A stretch of DNA of 44,519 nucleotides from a virus. Of the stretch, positions 13,003-23,500 are shown piece by piece. The DNA lies in IMG/VR virus record IMGVR_UViG_3300030412_000381, positions 1 through 44,519 of that record. The stretch is one strand, 5' to 3'. Below the pieces are notes generated by a model that had not been told where the DNA came from, did no database searches, and was given only the letters and a program-made list of their open reading frames with translations. Position 1 is the first letter of the stretch; each line of letters opens with the position of its first letter. Made by a program: the position numbers and the translations under genes.

Positions 13003-14480
13003 TGCACCCGTCTCAGCTCTATGATTACCAGAAACATGCCGTAGCACACCAGACCGCAAACCCGTATTCGATGTTGTGGTTGGGTGTTGGATTGGGTAAA
13101 ACCGTCATCACCTTAACCTCAATCGTTGACTTAATGCGTGCGGGACTGGTACAAAAGGCTATCATATTCGGGCCGCTAAGGGTGGTGGAAGCGGTCTGGG
13201 AACGAGAGTCAAAGAAGTGGGAGCACACCACCCACTTACGCTGTCAATTGCTGTCTGGTACGGCGGCAACTCGGCGCAGGAAATTATTCAAAGATGCCGA
13301 TATATATTTATGCAACTACGAGAACATGAATTGGTTGGCTGATACGTTGATGAAATACTACATCACCCAAGGGAAAGACATACCATTTCAAATGGCGGTT
13401 TATGACGAAGTCACTAAATTAAAGAACTCTCAATCGGTGCGGTTTAAGGGTGGCAGGCGGGAGAAGGTGGATAAGGTTACTAAGTTATCGTACATTGAGA
13501 AGGTGGTAGGGTGGAAAAAAATCAACGACCTGTTCACATACAGGACCGGCCTAACAGGTTCGCCCGCCAGCAACGGGTATATCGATTTGTTCGGACAGTA
13601 TTACGCGGTTGATGGTGGGGAACGGTTCGGCACCAGTGTTACTTATTTCAGAAACGCATATTTCGCAAGTGATTATATGGGGTGGTCGTACAGTGTTACC
13701 CCGATAGGCAAGCATTACATTGAAGAGAAAATTTCAGACATCACTATAAAGATGGATAGTAAAGAGTACCTAGACTTACCCGCCGTGCGAGAGGTCAACA
13801 TCATGGTGGATTTGCCAGCCAAAGCACGCAAGCATTATAAAGAGATGGAGGCGAAGATGTTCACCGCACTGGATAGCGGTACAGAAATGGAAGTGTTTAG
13901 CAAATCCAGCGTGGGAAATAAATGTTTGCAAATATGCAACGGTAACCCCTACACCGATTTGGACGGGTCATGGGAGAACATTCATCATGCCAAACTCGAT
14001 GCACTTGAGGATGTATTAGAAGAAGCTGGTGGGCAACCTGTGCTACTAGCTTACGCGTTTAAATCTGACGCGAAGCAAATAATGCAGCGGTTTAAGAAAT
14101 ATAAACCAGTAAACTTAACAGCGGAACCGAGTAGTAAGACGGGGCAAATAATCAAAGACTGGAATGCGGGTAAAATTAAACTACTCATCGGTCATCCTGC
14201 AAGCATGGGTCACGGCATCGATGGTCTACAGGATAGCGGTTCGATAGTGGTATGGTTCGGACTTAACTGGTCATTGGAATTATACATTCAATTGAACGGC
14301 AGGATTGACCGTAATGGTCAGAAGAATCCAGTATCAATCATCCGAATACTATGCAACGATACTCTCGACCTTGCAGTTGCCGATGCAATCATGCGTAAGG
14401 CAGGTGATGAGGAGGGGTTGAAGGACTCTATCGGTAGGTATCGGGCAGGTAAGGCCAGCGCTGAATTATCATTTCTATGA
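12999..14480 (+). CDS. SNF2-like superfamily 2 helicase, 493 aa
   Basis: The start is taken as ATG 12999, overlapping the TraR-like stop. An upstream GTG at 12981 is in frame but inside that gene. Motif I is GVGLGKT (29-35), motif II is YDEVTKLK with D136-E137 as in SNF2-type DExx proteins, and motif VI is GRIDRNGQ (434-441). No extra domains. Phage relatives occur with VRR-NUC nucleases and act in DNA remodelling at forks. The protein ends in ELSFL. The gene is the last of the rightward arm and overlaps by six bases the last gene of the leftward arm. Confidence 0.92.
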   Translation: MMHPSQLYDYQKHAVAHQTANPYSMLWLGVGLGKTVITLTSIVDLMRAGLVQKAIIFGPLRVVEAVWERESKKWEHTTHLRCQLLSGTAATRRRKLFKDADIYLCNYENMNWLADTLMKYYITQGKDIPFQMAVYDEVTKLKNSQSVRFKGGRREKVDKVTKLSYIEKVVGWKKINDLFTYRTGLTGSPASNGYIDLFGQYYAVDGGERFGTSVTYFRNAYFASDYMGWSYSVTPIGKHYIEEKISDITIKMDSKEYLDLPAVREVNIMVDLPAKARKHYKEMEAKMFTALDSGTEMEVFSKSSVGNKCLQICNGNPYTDLDGSWENIHHAKLDALEDVLEEAGGQPVLLAYAFKSDAKQIMQRFKKYKPVNLTAEPSSKTGQIIKDWNAGKIKLLIGHPASMGHGIDGLQDSGSIVVWFGLNWSLELYIQLNGRIDRNGQKNPVSIIRILCNDTLDLAVADAIMRKAGDEEGLKDSIGRYRAGKASAELSFL

Positions 14481-14804
14481 TGGGGGTGGGGGAGTCTGGT
14501 TGAAGTACGCTGTTATTGCGGCTATCGTTGCTAGTATTGGTACAATCCATCGTGCGAAGCTGCCAATGATTTTACCCGCAGTAACAGTATCAACTAATAT
14601 CTGGGTGCTTAACGTCAGCGTATGAATTGCCTCAATGTTGTCCTGCTGCGACTTGGTCAACTCTTTCTGAGACTGACTGATTTCTTTTTGAGACTTGTTG
14701 AGCTGTCTTATGTTGTCGCGAACCTCGTCGTCACGCGCGTCCATAACCCTTTCAATCTGTTCGAGCTTTTGATTAAACAATCTGCACTCATCTATACTTG
14801 GCAT
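14475..14804 (-). CDS. Lysis-cassette membrane protein, XhlA-like, 109 aa
   Basis: ATG 14804 is chosen because AGGGA precedes it; GTG 14810 is an alternative. A long helical coiled-coil region (residues 8-65, with repeated KSQKE/KSQQD) is followed by one C-terminal membrane segment (WIVPILATIAAITAYF) and a short proline tail. This layout is like XhlA-type holin partners found beside phage holins. Last gene of the lysis cassette and of the leftward transcription unit. Confidence 0.65.
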   Translation of the reverse strand: MPSIDECRLFNQKLEQIERVMDARDDEVRDNIRQLNKSQKEISQSQKELTKSQQDNIEAIHTLTLSTQILVDTVTAGKIIGSFARWIVPILATIAAITAYFNQTPPPPS

Positions 14805-14806
14805 AT

Positions 14807-15175
14807 TCACTTCCCTGCTTTAACATTAGAATAGTTTACGCCAAACGAGGCTGTGACTATTGTACCCCAAGCTGTAGTGATTGGCACAAACAATTCTGTC
14901 AATGCCTTAATAGCATTGACTGATTGCTCAGATGATTCACCTGCACCGAAGAAGTGAAGAGTGATGAGGATAATCATAGATGCTAGATACACCCCGTAAG
15001 CCTTACATGTGAAGCGTGATAACTCGCGTCGCATCATCCCGTTCGGGTCAAGTGTTTTAATAAACAACGCTTTAGCTTCGGCGGTTTCTTGACTAGTCTC
15101 AATTGCTTCACTGGCAATACGCTCAATAGAACCAACCACGCCTGAACCGAATAAATTAGCTAAGAAAGATGTCAT
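14807..15175 (-). CDS. Holin, 3TM-family-like, 122 aa
   Basis: ATG 15175 has GGGAG seven bases upstream, so a longer in-frame extension is not used. The protein has an amphipathic N-terminus (MTSFLANLFGSG), a helical middle with MMRRELSRFTCK, and hydrophobic segments YGVYLASMIILITLHFF and a second one near PITTAWGTIVTASF. This is the layout of the three-TM phage holin family (holin_3TMs). It follows the M15 peptidase by one base and would form the membrane lesion that times lysis. Confidence 0.75.
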   Translation of the reverse strand: MTSFLANLFGSGVVGSIERIASEAIETSQETAEAKALFIKTLDPNGMMRRELSRFTCKAYGVYLASMIILITLHFFGAGESSEQSVNAIKALTELFVPITTAWGTIVTASFGVNYSNVKAGK

Positions 15176-15176
15176 A

Positions 15177-15572
15177 TTAATACTCCCAAGTAGGAACGTC
15201 GGTGCGTTCAGTCGGTGTCCAAGCGATGTGTACAAACCCACAATACGTACCGCCTGCAACTCGGGTTGCACCGTGGCGGCCAGCTAGCACCTTCAGCTTT
15301 GTTTCCATTGAGAAGTCAGGACATGACACATCAATACCGTACCCTCGTTGATGGTCCCCTGCGTGAGCCTTATAAACTTCATTTTTATGGTGAGGACATC
15401 GCCCGCCAGATGTGACATATATAGGGGACTTCAAATCATCACGCATCAACTGCAACTTATCAAGTGTCTCTTGAGATACGCTACGTTTATCACAGTTCCG
15501 ATGACCGCATGTACATCTTAATTTGATATCTGTCTCAGGGTCGAAGTTTTTAGTTTTAATAATATCTGTCAT
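15177..15572 (-). CDS. Peptidase M15-like endolysin, 131 aa
   Basis: ATG 15572 follows GAGG nine bases upstream; upstream ATGs at 15581 and 15578 are possible. The core TSGGRCPHHKNEV ... AGDHQRGYGIDV ... FVHIAW gives the H, D and H zinc ligands of the peptidase M15_3 fold. Relatives cleave peptide cross-links of peptidoglycan. The position between a membrane-protein gene set and the tail fibre fits a lysis enzyme. It lacks a signal peptide, so holin release is needed. It overlaps the next upstream gene by 17 bases. Confidence 0.82.
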   Translation of the reverse strand: MTDIIKTKNFDPETDIKLRCTCGHRNCDKRSVSQETLDKLQLMRDDLKSPIYVTSGGRCPHHKNEVYKAHAGDHQRGYGIDVSCPDFSMETKLKVLAGRHGATRVAGGTYCGFVHIAWTPTERTDVPTWEY

Positions 15573-15783
15573 TCTCATCATCCTCAATTGATTTAAGACA
15601 ATGCTCTTTATCGAACATGTGTAAAATCCTACACGTAATGTAACATCCTACGCATCGACCTTCACGAATCGCCTTACCCATACGTGAACTAATTGTCTCG
15701 TCAGGGTTGCCAGCCGCAACGGTGTTAGCTAGTTGGTCTACACTTATCAAAAGGTTGAACAGGTATGTTTTTAGTTTGGTCAT
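15556..15783 (-). CDS. Small phage protein of the lysis region, 75 aa
   Basis: The pattern ISVDQLANTVAAGNPDETISSRMGKA followed by HCLKSIEDD matches a very common short phage protein found near endolysin genes. Its family usually shows DQLxNT, PDETxSSR and an HC motif. The function is unknown despite wide occurrence. The hydrophobic N-terminus (TYLFNLLISV) may touch the membrane. It lies upstream of and overlaps the M15 peptidase. Confidence 0.75.
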   Translation of the reverse strand: MTKLKTYLFNLLISVDQLANTVAAGNPDETISSRMGKAIREGRCVGCYITCRILHMFDKEHCLKSIEDDENDRYY

Positions 15784-15804
15784 ATCCCTACTCCAATGAT
15801 GTAA

Positions 15805-16188
15805 TCACAAGGATGCAGCGGTTATAAATAATGCATCAACCGACTCTTCTGACAATGCTAGTCCCGATATTAATGCTTTTGTTAAATCGTCGTCTCTGTC
15901 AATGGTACTGGCCGTCTCCCATGTAATCAATGCGGGAGTTTTAGTTGGTTCAGAAAGTCCATTTAAATACTCTTCAACTGACGATAGTAACCCTGCACCA
16001 TGTAATGCTAGTCGTGCTTGTTTTTTTGTAACAGTCTGAGGCACTACAACTGGTTCATCCCAGCTTGAGCCATTCCATGTAGCCGCCGCACTTAATGGTG
16101 CACTTGCTACCTCAATGCCGCCAACCATGGGTGAATTAGAAGCACCCAAATAAGTATTACTTGAATCTCTATAATATTTTACGGTCAT
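15805..16188 (-). CDS. Probable tail-fibre-associated protein, 127 aa
   Basis: Overlaps the end of the fibre gene by four bases. The N-terminal third is a small beta-rich domain (VKYYRDSSNTYLG ... WNGSSWDEP). From residue 50 a helical region with TKKQARLALHGAGLLSSVEEYL resembles the C-terminal half of small tail or fibre accessory proteins. Position and composition suggest a fibre assembly partner; no direct evidence. Confidence 0.55.
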   Translation of the reverse strand: MTVKYYRDSSNTYLGASNSPMVGGIEVASAPLSAAATWNGSSWDEPVVVPQTVTKKQARLALHGAGLLSSVEEYLNGLSEPTKTPALITWETASTIDRDDDLTKALISGLALSEESVDALFITAASL

Positions 16189-17537
16189 AGCGATGCCCTT
16201 ATATATAAATCCCAGCTACCATTTGATACCCCGACTAGATTGCCAGTTGACTTATGCCCTATAACGAACACGTCGGAACTGTTGCTGAGTCTTATATTTA
16301 TATTCGTCTCATCCACCGTTACACCATTTATCCTAGATACTCCTGAAGATGAGTTGTTCACCAGTGAGAACTCAGCCTCATCCCCTATCGAATACCCCTC
16401 CTCGGCAGTGGTACACTTTCCAAAAATCGATACGCTGAAAGGTTTAGACCCTAACCCGTGTGCCCAAGTGATTAGACCACCCGTTGTTATAGAATAAGCG
16501 GTGGATGTCACCCCGCCTACCAATGCCCTCACAAAAGCAGTGGTGGCAATTTTCGTGCTATTATCCGATACGGTAGCTGTGGGCGCAGTAGGAGTTCCTG
16601 TGAGCGCGGGTGAAGCTAAATTGGCTTTCAAATTTAAAGCCGTTTGCTGAAGTGTGCTAACAGGTTTTGACGCATCGGATGTGTTATTTACGTTTGCCAA
16701 TCCTAAGTTGGATTTTGCAGTTGACGCATTTGCTACATCGCTGAGATTATTAGCAGCAAGCATGTCGCCTGTACCAGCACCGGCAGCACCACGTAATGCT
16801 AAGATATCGTAGTAAGTTCCGTTGGGGGGAGCAACTCCTGTAACGGGGGATATTACAATGTACGATGCACCCTCATAGGATATACCCTCGTTCACCCCAT
16901 AAGGTTCCCCTGCGTCATACGCGCCGCGCCATACAATCTTTTGGTCTTGCACCTCTAACACCGACGCAGCAGCGGCATTCTCGCTTACTAAGGCGGCAGC
17001 AGCGCTTGCTGCTGCATTTGAAGAATACGTTTGAAAATCACCCTCACTAGGCCCGTTTACCAACCCTGAAGCATCACCATTCCATGCGAGCACCTTATCC
17101 GCTACGGGGTCTGGCAGGGTAGCGTCAATAAATCCGGCCGCAGAATCTGGGTATCGGATGGAGCGATTTGAAATATCTAAAACTTGCTGTAATAGAAATA
17201 TAACCTTATCAATAGCCGCCTCGTGAACTTCGGGGAAAAATCCCCCTTGTGAACTGAAAGCCGTGTCTTGAGTGTATAAATAATTAGAACGAATATACCA
17301 CTCATACCCTGCGGGTAATGCCCCCGCAATTCTAGTAATGGTGCCACCCCCGTCCACCCCGACATCATTGACAGTGTAGTCAACATCAACTGTAAGAGGG
17401 TCTTGACTTCCTTCATCATCCGTCTCATAAACTATTAGTTGATTCTTGTTCTCGACCCTAAAATCATAACTAAATTCGGTAGTCGAACCGTTACCCAGAT
17501 AAGGACCGGATGTGATTGATGTAGTATTGACAGTCAT
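16185..17537 (-). CDS. Tail fibre with T7-type N-terminal domain, 450 aa
   Basis: Residues 1-135 (GNGSTTEFSYDFRVENKNQL ... AIDKVIFLLQQVLDISNRSIRYP) match the virion-attachment domain of T7 gp17-like fibres. A variable stem with Ala-rich segments and collagen-like GAAGAGTGDMLAANNLSD follows. Next comes a trimerisation region (LANVNNTSDASKPVST) as in phage fibre stalks, then a beta-rich tip (residues 345-450). Expected to be a trimer bound to the tail that contacts the host surface. Confidence 0.87.
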   Translation of the reverse strand: MTVNTTSITSGPYLGNGSTTEFSYDFRVENKNQLIVYETDDEGSQDPLTVDVDYTVNDVGVDGGGTITRIAGALPAGYEWYIRSNYLYTQDTAFSSQGGFFPEVHEAAIDKVIFLLQQVLDISNRSIRYPDSAAGFIDATLPDPVADKVLAWNGDASGLVNGPSEGDFQTYSSNAAASAAAALVSENAAAASVLEVQDQKIVWRGAYDAGEPYGVNEGISYEGASYIVISPVTGVAPPNGTYYDILALRGAAGAGTGDMLAANNLSDVANASTAKSNLGLANVNNTSDASKPVSTLQQTALNLKANLASPALTGTPTAPTATVSDNSTKIATTAFVRALVGGVTSTAYSITTGGLITWAHGLGSKPFSVSIFGKCTTAEEGYSIGDEAEFSLVNNSSSGVSRINGVTVDETNINIRLSNSSDVFVIGHKSTGNLVGVSNGSWDLYIRASL

Positions 17538-17565
17538 GGGTGCACCCTTATTGTTTTATTTAATT

Positions 17566-20500
17566 TTACTTTGATTTATCGGTGGTTACAAGTAAATGCC
17601 TCATCGATAACTCTTCACCTTCCACTATCACATCTTGTAAATGCTCAAACGTTATCCACGCTTGATTGGTAGCAGGCACACCGAATGCGACACCTAATGC
17701 TTTAGATGCTTGCTTGACCCTGTATTGAGTCATATCGTCTCCGCGCGCGGCTTTAGATGCAGCTTCCACACCACCCTCAACTATCCCATATACGGGTGAG
17801 GCAGAATAGTTGAACCCTGATACTAACCCATTGGCAGCATCGCGATAAAACGGTACAGTGGCAAATGGCATCATTGCCGTACCAGTAACAACCTTTTCAA
17901 AAAATTCGCTGTCATCATCATCGTCGCCAAGCCCTTCGCGCATGATAGTTTCAAATATGACAGGCAGTGTCCACAAAAACATCAACTTTGCAACTGCTGC
18001 GGTAGGTGATATCTGACCAGCTTTGACCCCGCGCTTAACGTCAGCATTGTGATTAAATAGTGCGCTGAAGTACGTCATGAACATAGTACCGAGTTTAACT
18101 GCTTCATTCTTATCACGCATGATAGATGACATATCTTTAGTGACACCACTACCCTGCACGTTCTCAATAACCCAATCAGCATATTGAAACGCTCGTGCCT
18201 CATCACCTTCAAACGTCTCCATACCTTTATCGTAAGCTGCGTACCATGATGGTAAATCGACGGTGTAGGTTTGCACTAACGCTATGTGCATCATTGACGC
18301 TTCTTGTGCCATTGACAGTAATGTACGCTTACCTTGCAGGTTTACGAACGCGTTCTTAATCTCGCGGTCCATAGTAGTCTGACGATGGGCTAACACTTTA
18401 CTATTTGCTTTTGCAAACTCCCATGTCTCGCGTATTGATTTTTCACCAGCAAATACTGTTCTAGCCGCCCGCATAGTACGAGCCGCACCCACTTCAGCCA
18501 TGGAGTTAAATAAGCCTGATACTTGTATCAGTCCTGTTGAAACTTTGAACCCCATTATTCCATAAGTTGTACCGAACCGGAGCCTGCGCAATAACGAGTT
18601 ATAACTCTTGTTTAGTTGTGATTCCCTACCATCTTTGGCCACGTCGTTTAACCACGGTTTGATTAGCGCATACTCGGTGTGACCCATCTTCTTCTTGATA
18701 GCGTCAGCAATTCGCGGGTCGCTGGTCAGTTTATTAACCTGCTTAATAGCATCGTAATGGGTAATAAAATGCACTACCTCTTGTACATGCTGCGGCACTA
18801 CGTCAAGACTGTATCGTAACGGTCCTGTAAACTCGGTACGATTAATACGGGCACCAGTTCTAGCGATAGGTTGTACGAACCCGCCAGCAGTCAGCATGGA
18901 CACAGCTTGTTCTTCTGACTTCTCTTCGTTTAACCGTGCTTGTTCGCTACGATTCGCGTCATATTTTACAGGATAATACCCGCCCTCAATTATGCGCCCC
19001 GATGGGAGTTCAAAAGAAGCCGGTTCAACTTCTTCAAATTGCAACCCTGTTGCCTTCTCGTGTACCGCAGCCAAGTCGGGTTTGAGCGAACCAATCTGCT
19101 CCCAGATTAATTCTACCAAGTCCCAATCGGACTCAGTCATGTGTTTTAAAATGGCCTGCAACTTAGGATTATCAACAGTCACATCAGCCTCATTGACGGG
19201 CTGACCTTTATTATCAACCTCAATCCACCGTTCGCCCGCGAGCATTTTTTTCAAATTACCCTTGTTACCGGTGTTGAGTGCGACCGCGATAATCTGACTA
19301 CCCATCATCACGCCGTCGAGGTGAGTAGCTTGATTCTCAATTTCAGGAATCAACACTTCTCGCGTATGGCGTTTGATATCTTCTTTACTGCGATTCATAA
19401 TCGCCTGCATGACCGACTTACCCACGCGGTTCCATAGCTTGACTTCAGCATCATAGGCATCGGTTAAAGGTTGGTTTACAGTTTGATGCATTACCCCGAC
19501 TTCTTCGCGGTTGTCCAACCATCTCATCATCCACGGCATTTTGATTTGTTCGGTCATGAAGTTTTCATGCCATTTTCTAATACCACCTTTATCCACAGCG
19601 TCTTTGAATTGACCGAAATGCTTATCTGGCAACTCATTCATTTTGTTTAACATCCGGTCAACCGTTTGCTCAAACGTCAGCTTTTCTTCATTGATGATGA
19701 TGTTGTTTAGTGATTTGGCACTGTTCTCAATACTCTTGATTGAGTCTTGGATGCCTCGCAGCTCATCTACCGGAACTTCTTTCCAATGGCGAGCATACGA
19801 TTCGTCGAGCACAGCATCACTCAATGCTATCATGTCGCTTTGTGTGCCTTGTTTATCCACCCAAGATTGCAAGCTGTCACGAGCCTCAGCGTGTTTCTTA
19901 AGGGATTGAGACTTCCGCAGCTCAAACCGTTCTAATATTCGGTCAATGTTGTCAAGGTAGCTGTTGCCAGCTTTACCGATACGTTCACGTACTGACTGCT
20001 TTTTAAATCGTGCAGCGAACGTCAGCATTTTACCTGCGAACAACTTCGCTTCCTGTGATTCTTTCCACAGATAGAAGTTCATCACCTGTTGCGTCTTAGC
20101 CCTCAACGCCGCAGCTTTGTCGCCAGAGGCCAATGCCACCGCTGCTTCCTGAGCGCTACGAATTTCCGCTCTACGAAATGTAGCGGGTCTGATATCCTTC
20201 AATGCTTTTTTACCGATGGCCTCTGCGGCTATGCCCTTGATTGTTTCTTTATCAATCGCAGGCACCTGCTGTCCGCGAGCCAAAGCTTTTATCTCGGTGA
20301 GTAATACTGTACCGCGCTCCTCACTTCTGACAGCATCATCTGCTAACTGTTCAAGTGTTCCATCGTTAAGAATATCACCATGTTTATCTATCATCTCAGC
20401 GTCGGCCATGGCTTCAGCTTGGTCTTGTAATCTCGGTGCAGTAGTTAATGCAGATAACATTTCATCGCCGGTTCTGAACCCATACAACTTGGCTGCATCT

Positions 20501-23500
20501 TCAGGTTGAACACCTACACCGCCTTTCGCTGTCATCCCTCGAAGTTGAGGTACTTCTTTCAAGTTTTTAACACCCAAGATATCAATGACCGCGTTGTAAT
20601 CAAGCTTCGTATCGCCGCCGCTCTTCAACCTCACGCGAGCGACGTACACTGGCTCCGTACGCAATTTCACTTCGGCTTCGTCAATAAAATCATCACGCTC
20701 ATCGTTCCACCATTTCTTGTGAACACGAGTGAGTTCTTTCATTACTTTATCACGCAATGTTTCAGTAGCTTTATCAGTGGTGGCTTGAGCACGTTCTTGA
20801 TATTTCTTAAATTGCTCTTCTGTCATACCTGCCATCACAGCATCGGTAAACAATGGTGCCGCTCGATTACGAGCTTCACTTGCGGCTATTTGCTCCTCTG
20901 TGGCTATCAATCGGTCGAATACACCTCTCATATCATCTGTGAGATTTGGAGTGTCTAACCCGCCTTTAATTTGCTTGTACACTGCGACTAATAATCTGGC
21001 CATCACCCTGAAGAAGTTTCTCAACTCCATACTCGGTGACTTACCTTCCATCACATACGCTTCAAATCCGCGAGCAAATTGCTCATGGGTGGCACGTTCA
21101 ATATTGAGAAAGTCCGTCTCAGTGATATCAGCTTGGACTTGTCTAGTGATGTAGTCTCTAACCATCCATTCTGGCACACCAGCCTCTTCAGCAAGACTCG
21201 CAGAATTGCCTAAGAACCATTCATTAATCGTATCAGTCTCGCCGCCCCCAATCTTACCCTCCATGTCGAACATGAAGTGGGCAAATTCGTGAATAAACGT
21301 AGAAGGGTTAGATGCTTCGTTCAATCGGATTAATACATTTTCAGGATTGTAATACCCGCGTGATTTTTGGAATAGAGTATAACCTTCGCTCTGTACTTTC
21401 TCACGCAATTTGTCGGTGATAGGGATAATCCAATATCCTCGTTCTTGATGCTGCTGGGCTTCACCTTCATTGTTTAGCTGTACGGGAGTTTCACCGGTGA
21501 GCTTCTTAACAAACTTGACCATCTTTCTATCATATTGGTTAGCGTATAGCTCACTGTATGTCTCTGACCATCTGTCTGATAACACCTGTGAGTTGGGCCA
21601 CGCGATTGCGCCATACCCTTTTTCCACAGCTTCTGTAATGGCTCGCTTCAGTCCGAGGTTTACCCACGCGTCCCCTTTGAATGGGGCATCTGGTACATCT
21701 GACTGTAACCGACTATGTAGAACCTCAATCCGTTTCGCAACATCGTCAATCTCTTGCGACAATTCAGGAGAAGGCGTGCCGGTAGTTTGACCCGACAGTT
21801 CGACATGTCTACTTCTCAAGTCTGACAATTCGGCATGATACGCCTCAATTACATCAGGGTTTTCTACCGCGTACCCTCTCTGGCGACCTTGCTGGTGCCA
21901 ATCAGATTGGAACTCGTCGATGAAGAAGGTAGTGGTCGGTGGGTTGAGCCTTTTTGCAATCTGGATTGGGCTGTTTAATTTCTTTAATTCTATTTGTAAA
22001 GACTCTTCCAACCTCCTTTTGTTTTGCAGAAATCTACGATACCCGCTTGCTATATTTCCATCAAAACCCGCGAGATTGACAATCCCCTCCCAAGAGGTGT
22101 AATCATTCATCTTTGTCTCAAATTTATCGGAGTCTGTAGCAACCATCCCGCTAGCTTGAACAGACTCATCCACGACGGACTTAGACTCCTCAAACGCTTT
22201 CCTTTCTTGCTCCTCGTTATACTCTGCTTCTAAAGTTTTCTCTATTTCAAGCACGATATCATTTTTTTCAGGCGTTAATTCTTCAGCACTCAGTTCACTA
22301 ATATGTTTAGTAGGTGCTACATTCATCATCCTGTCATCTACCCGCAGGAATGCGACAATATTATCATCGGGGAAATGCACATCGTAGCTAAAGTCGCCGC
22401 CTCCAAGCTCAGGTAATTTCAGCTTTATCTCGCGATAATTATCGTAATCACCCTCCATGATGTATTCTTCCCACACATGGGTGGTTTCACCAGATACAAC
22501 ACCCTCTTCTTGTAAGAATGACCGCGCCTGAACCTCAGCCTCATTGAAACTGTAGATATCTTCATCAGCCACCACTTCATCGTTATAGTAGACGCGATAC
22601 CTTTCACCTCCGTCTAAACTGATTATTGTCAATGATGGGTCTGACACTTCCGTGAACGTCCGATTCGGGGCATCAAGGTATTCATCACGAGCTACTTCCT
22701 CAGCTAATTTCTCAGCGTCTTCCCTCATTTCATCAATGGCGGGGTTATCATCAAATCCTAAAGCATACATCGCCCCAGATATTGAATCTCCGGCATCATA
22801 CGCCGCTTCAATTGCTGCTGTGTTGTCGTCAGCGTCATCACCATTTTTGAGAAATTCAATCAGTGTGTCTTTATTATTTTCATACCAATCTTCTCGCCAT
22901 TGATACCCGTTACCTTCACCCATCCAGTCGAGGTCATCATTATCATACTCGTACATGAAGTTGTATGCGCGGTCGCTCCAATTGGATGAGTCAAGGTCCT
23001 CTTCCTCATTCCAGTCGAAGCCTCCTTCTGACGACTTCTCGTCTGCCACTGTTTCCTCGACGACAACGCCGTTCTCACGGACAATATTCAGCACTTCTTC
23101 GCGAGTGTATTTCGCTTTAGGTACTGTCTTCAGGATGTCCTCTAACCCCATCCATTCGAGTTCTTCTTTTTTAACACCCGCAGTCTTGGATATCTTAGAC
23201 CATATCTCAATGGCAGGGGCAGCGCCGCCATTTTTCCAAGCGGGCAAGCTGATATCAAGTACCGCTTGCTCTACTGCACTGTGCAGCCCGATGGTGTTTT
23301 TCTGAGCGTTCTGGTGGAATACTTGCGATTGTGCCACGTTGACATCATCAAATAGGGCAACAGTCTTACCGAACTGAGGTGTGTTCACCATGTACCCTGA
23401 ATACCCAGATTCAATAATATTCTTTTCGGTCGATATGATGTCGTTGCCATCATAGAGATTTAAAGGGTCACGGTTTAAGTTGTAAATTAACTCACCCGCT

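Noticed and set aside
20506-20958. Plus-strand open frame of 150 codons within the giant gene
   Set aside because: It lacks a ribosome site and any domain, and lies opposite a conserved long coding frame.
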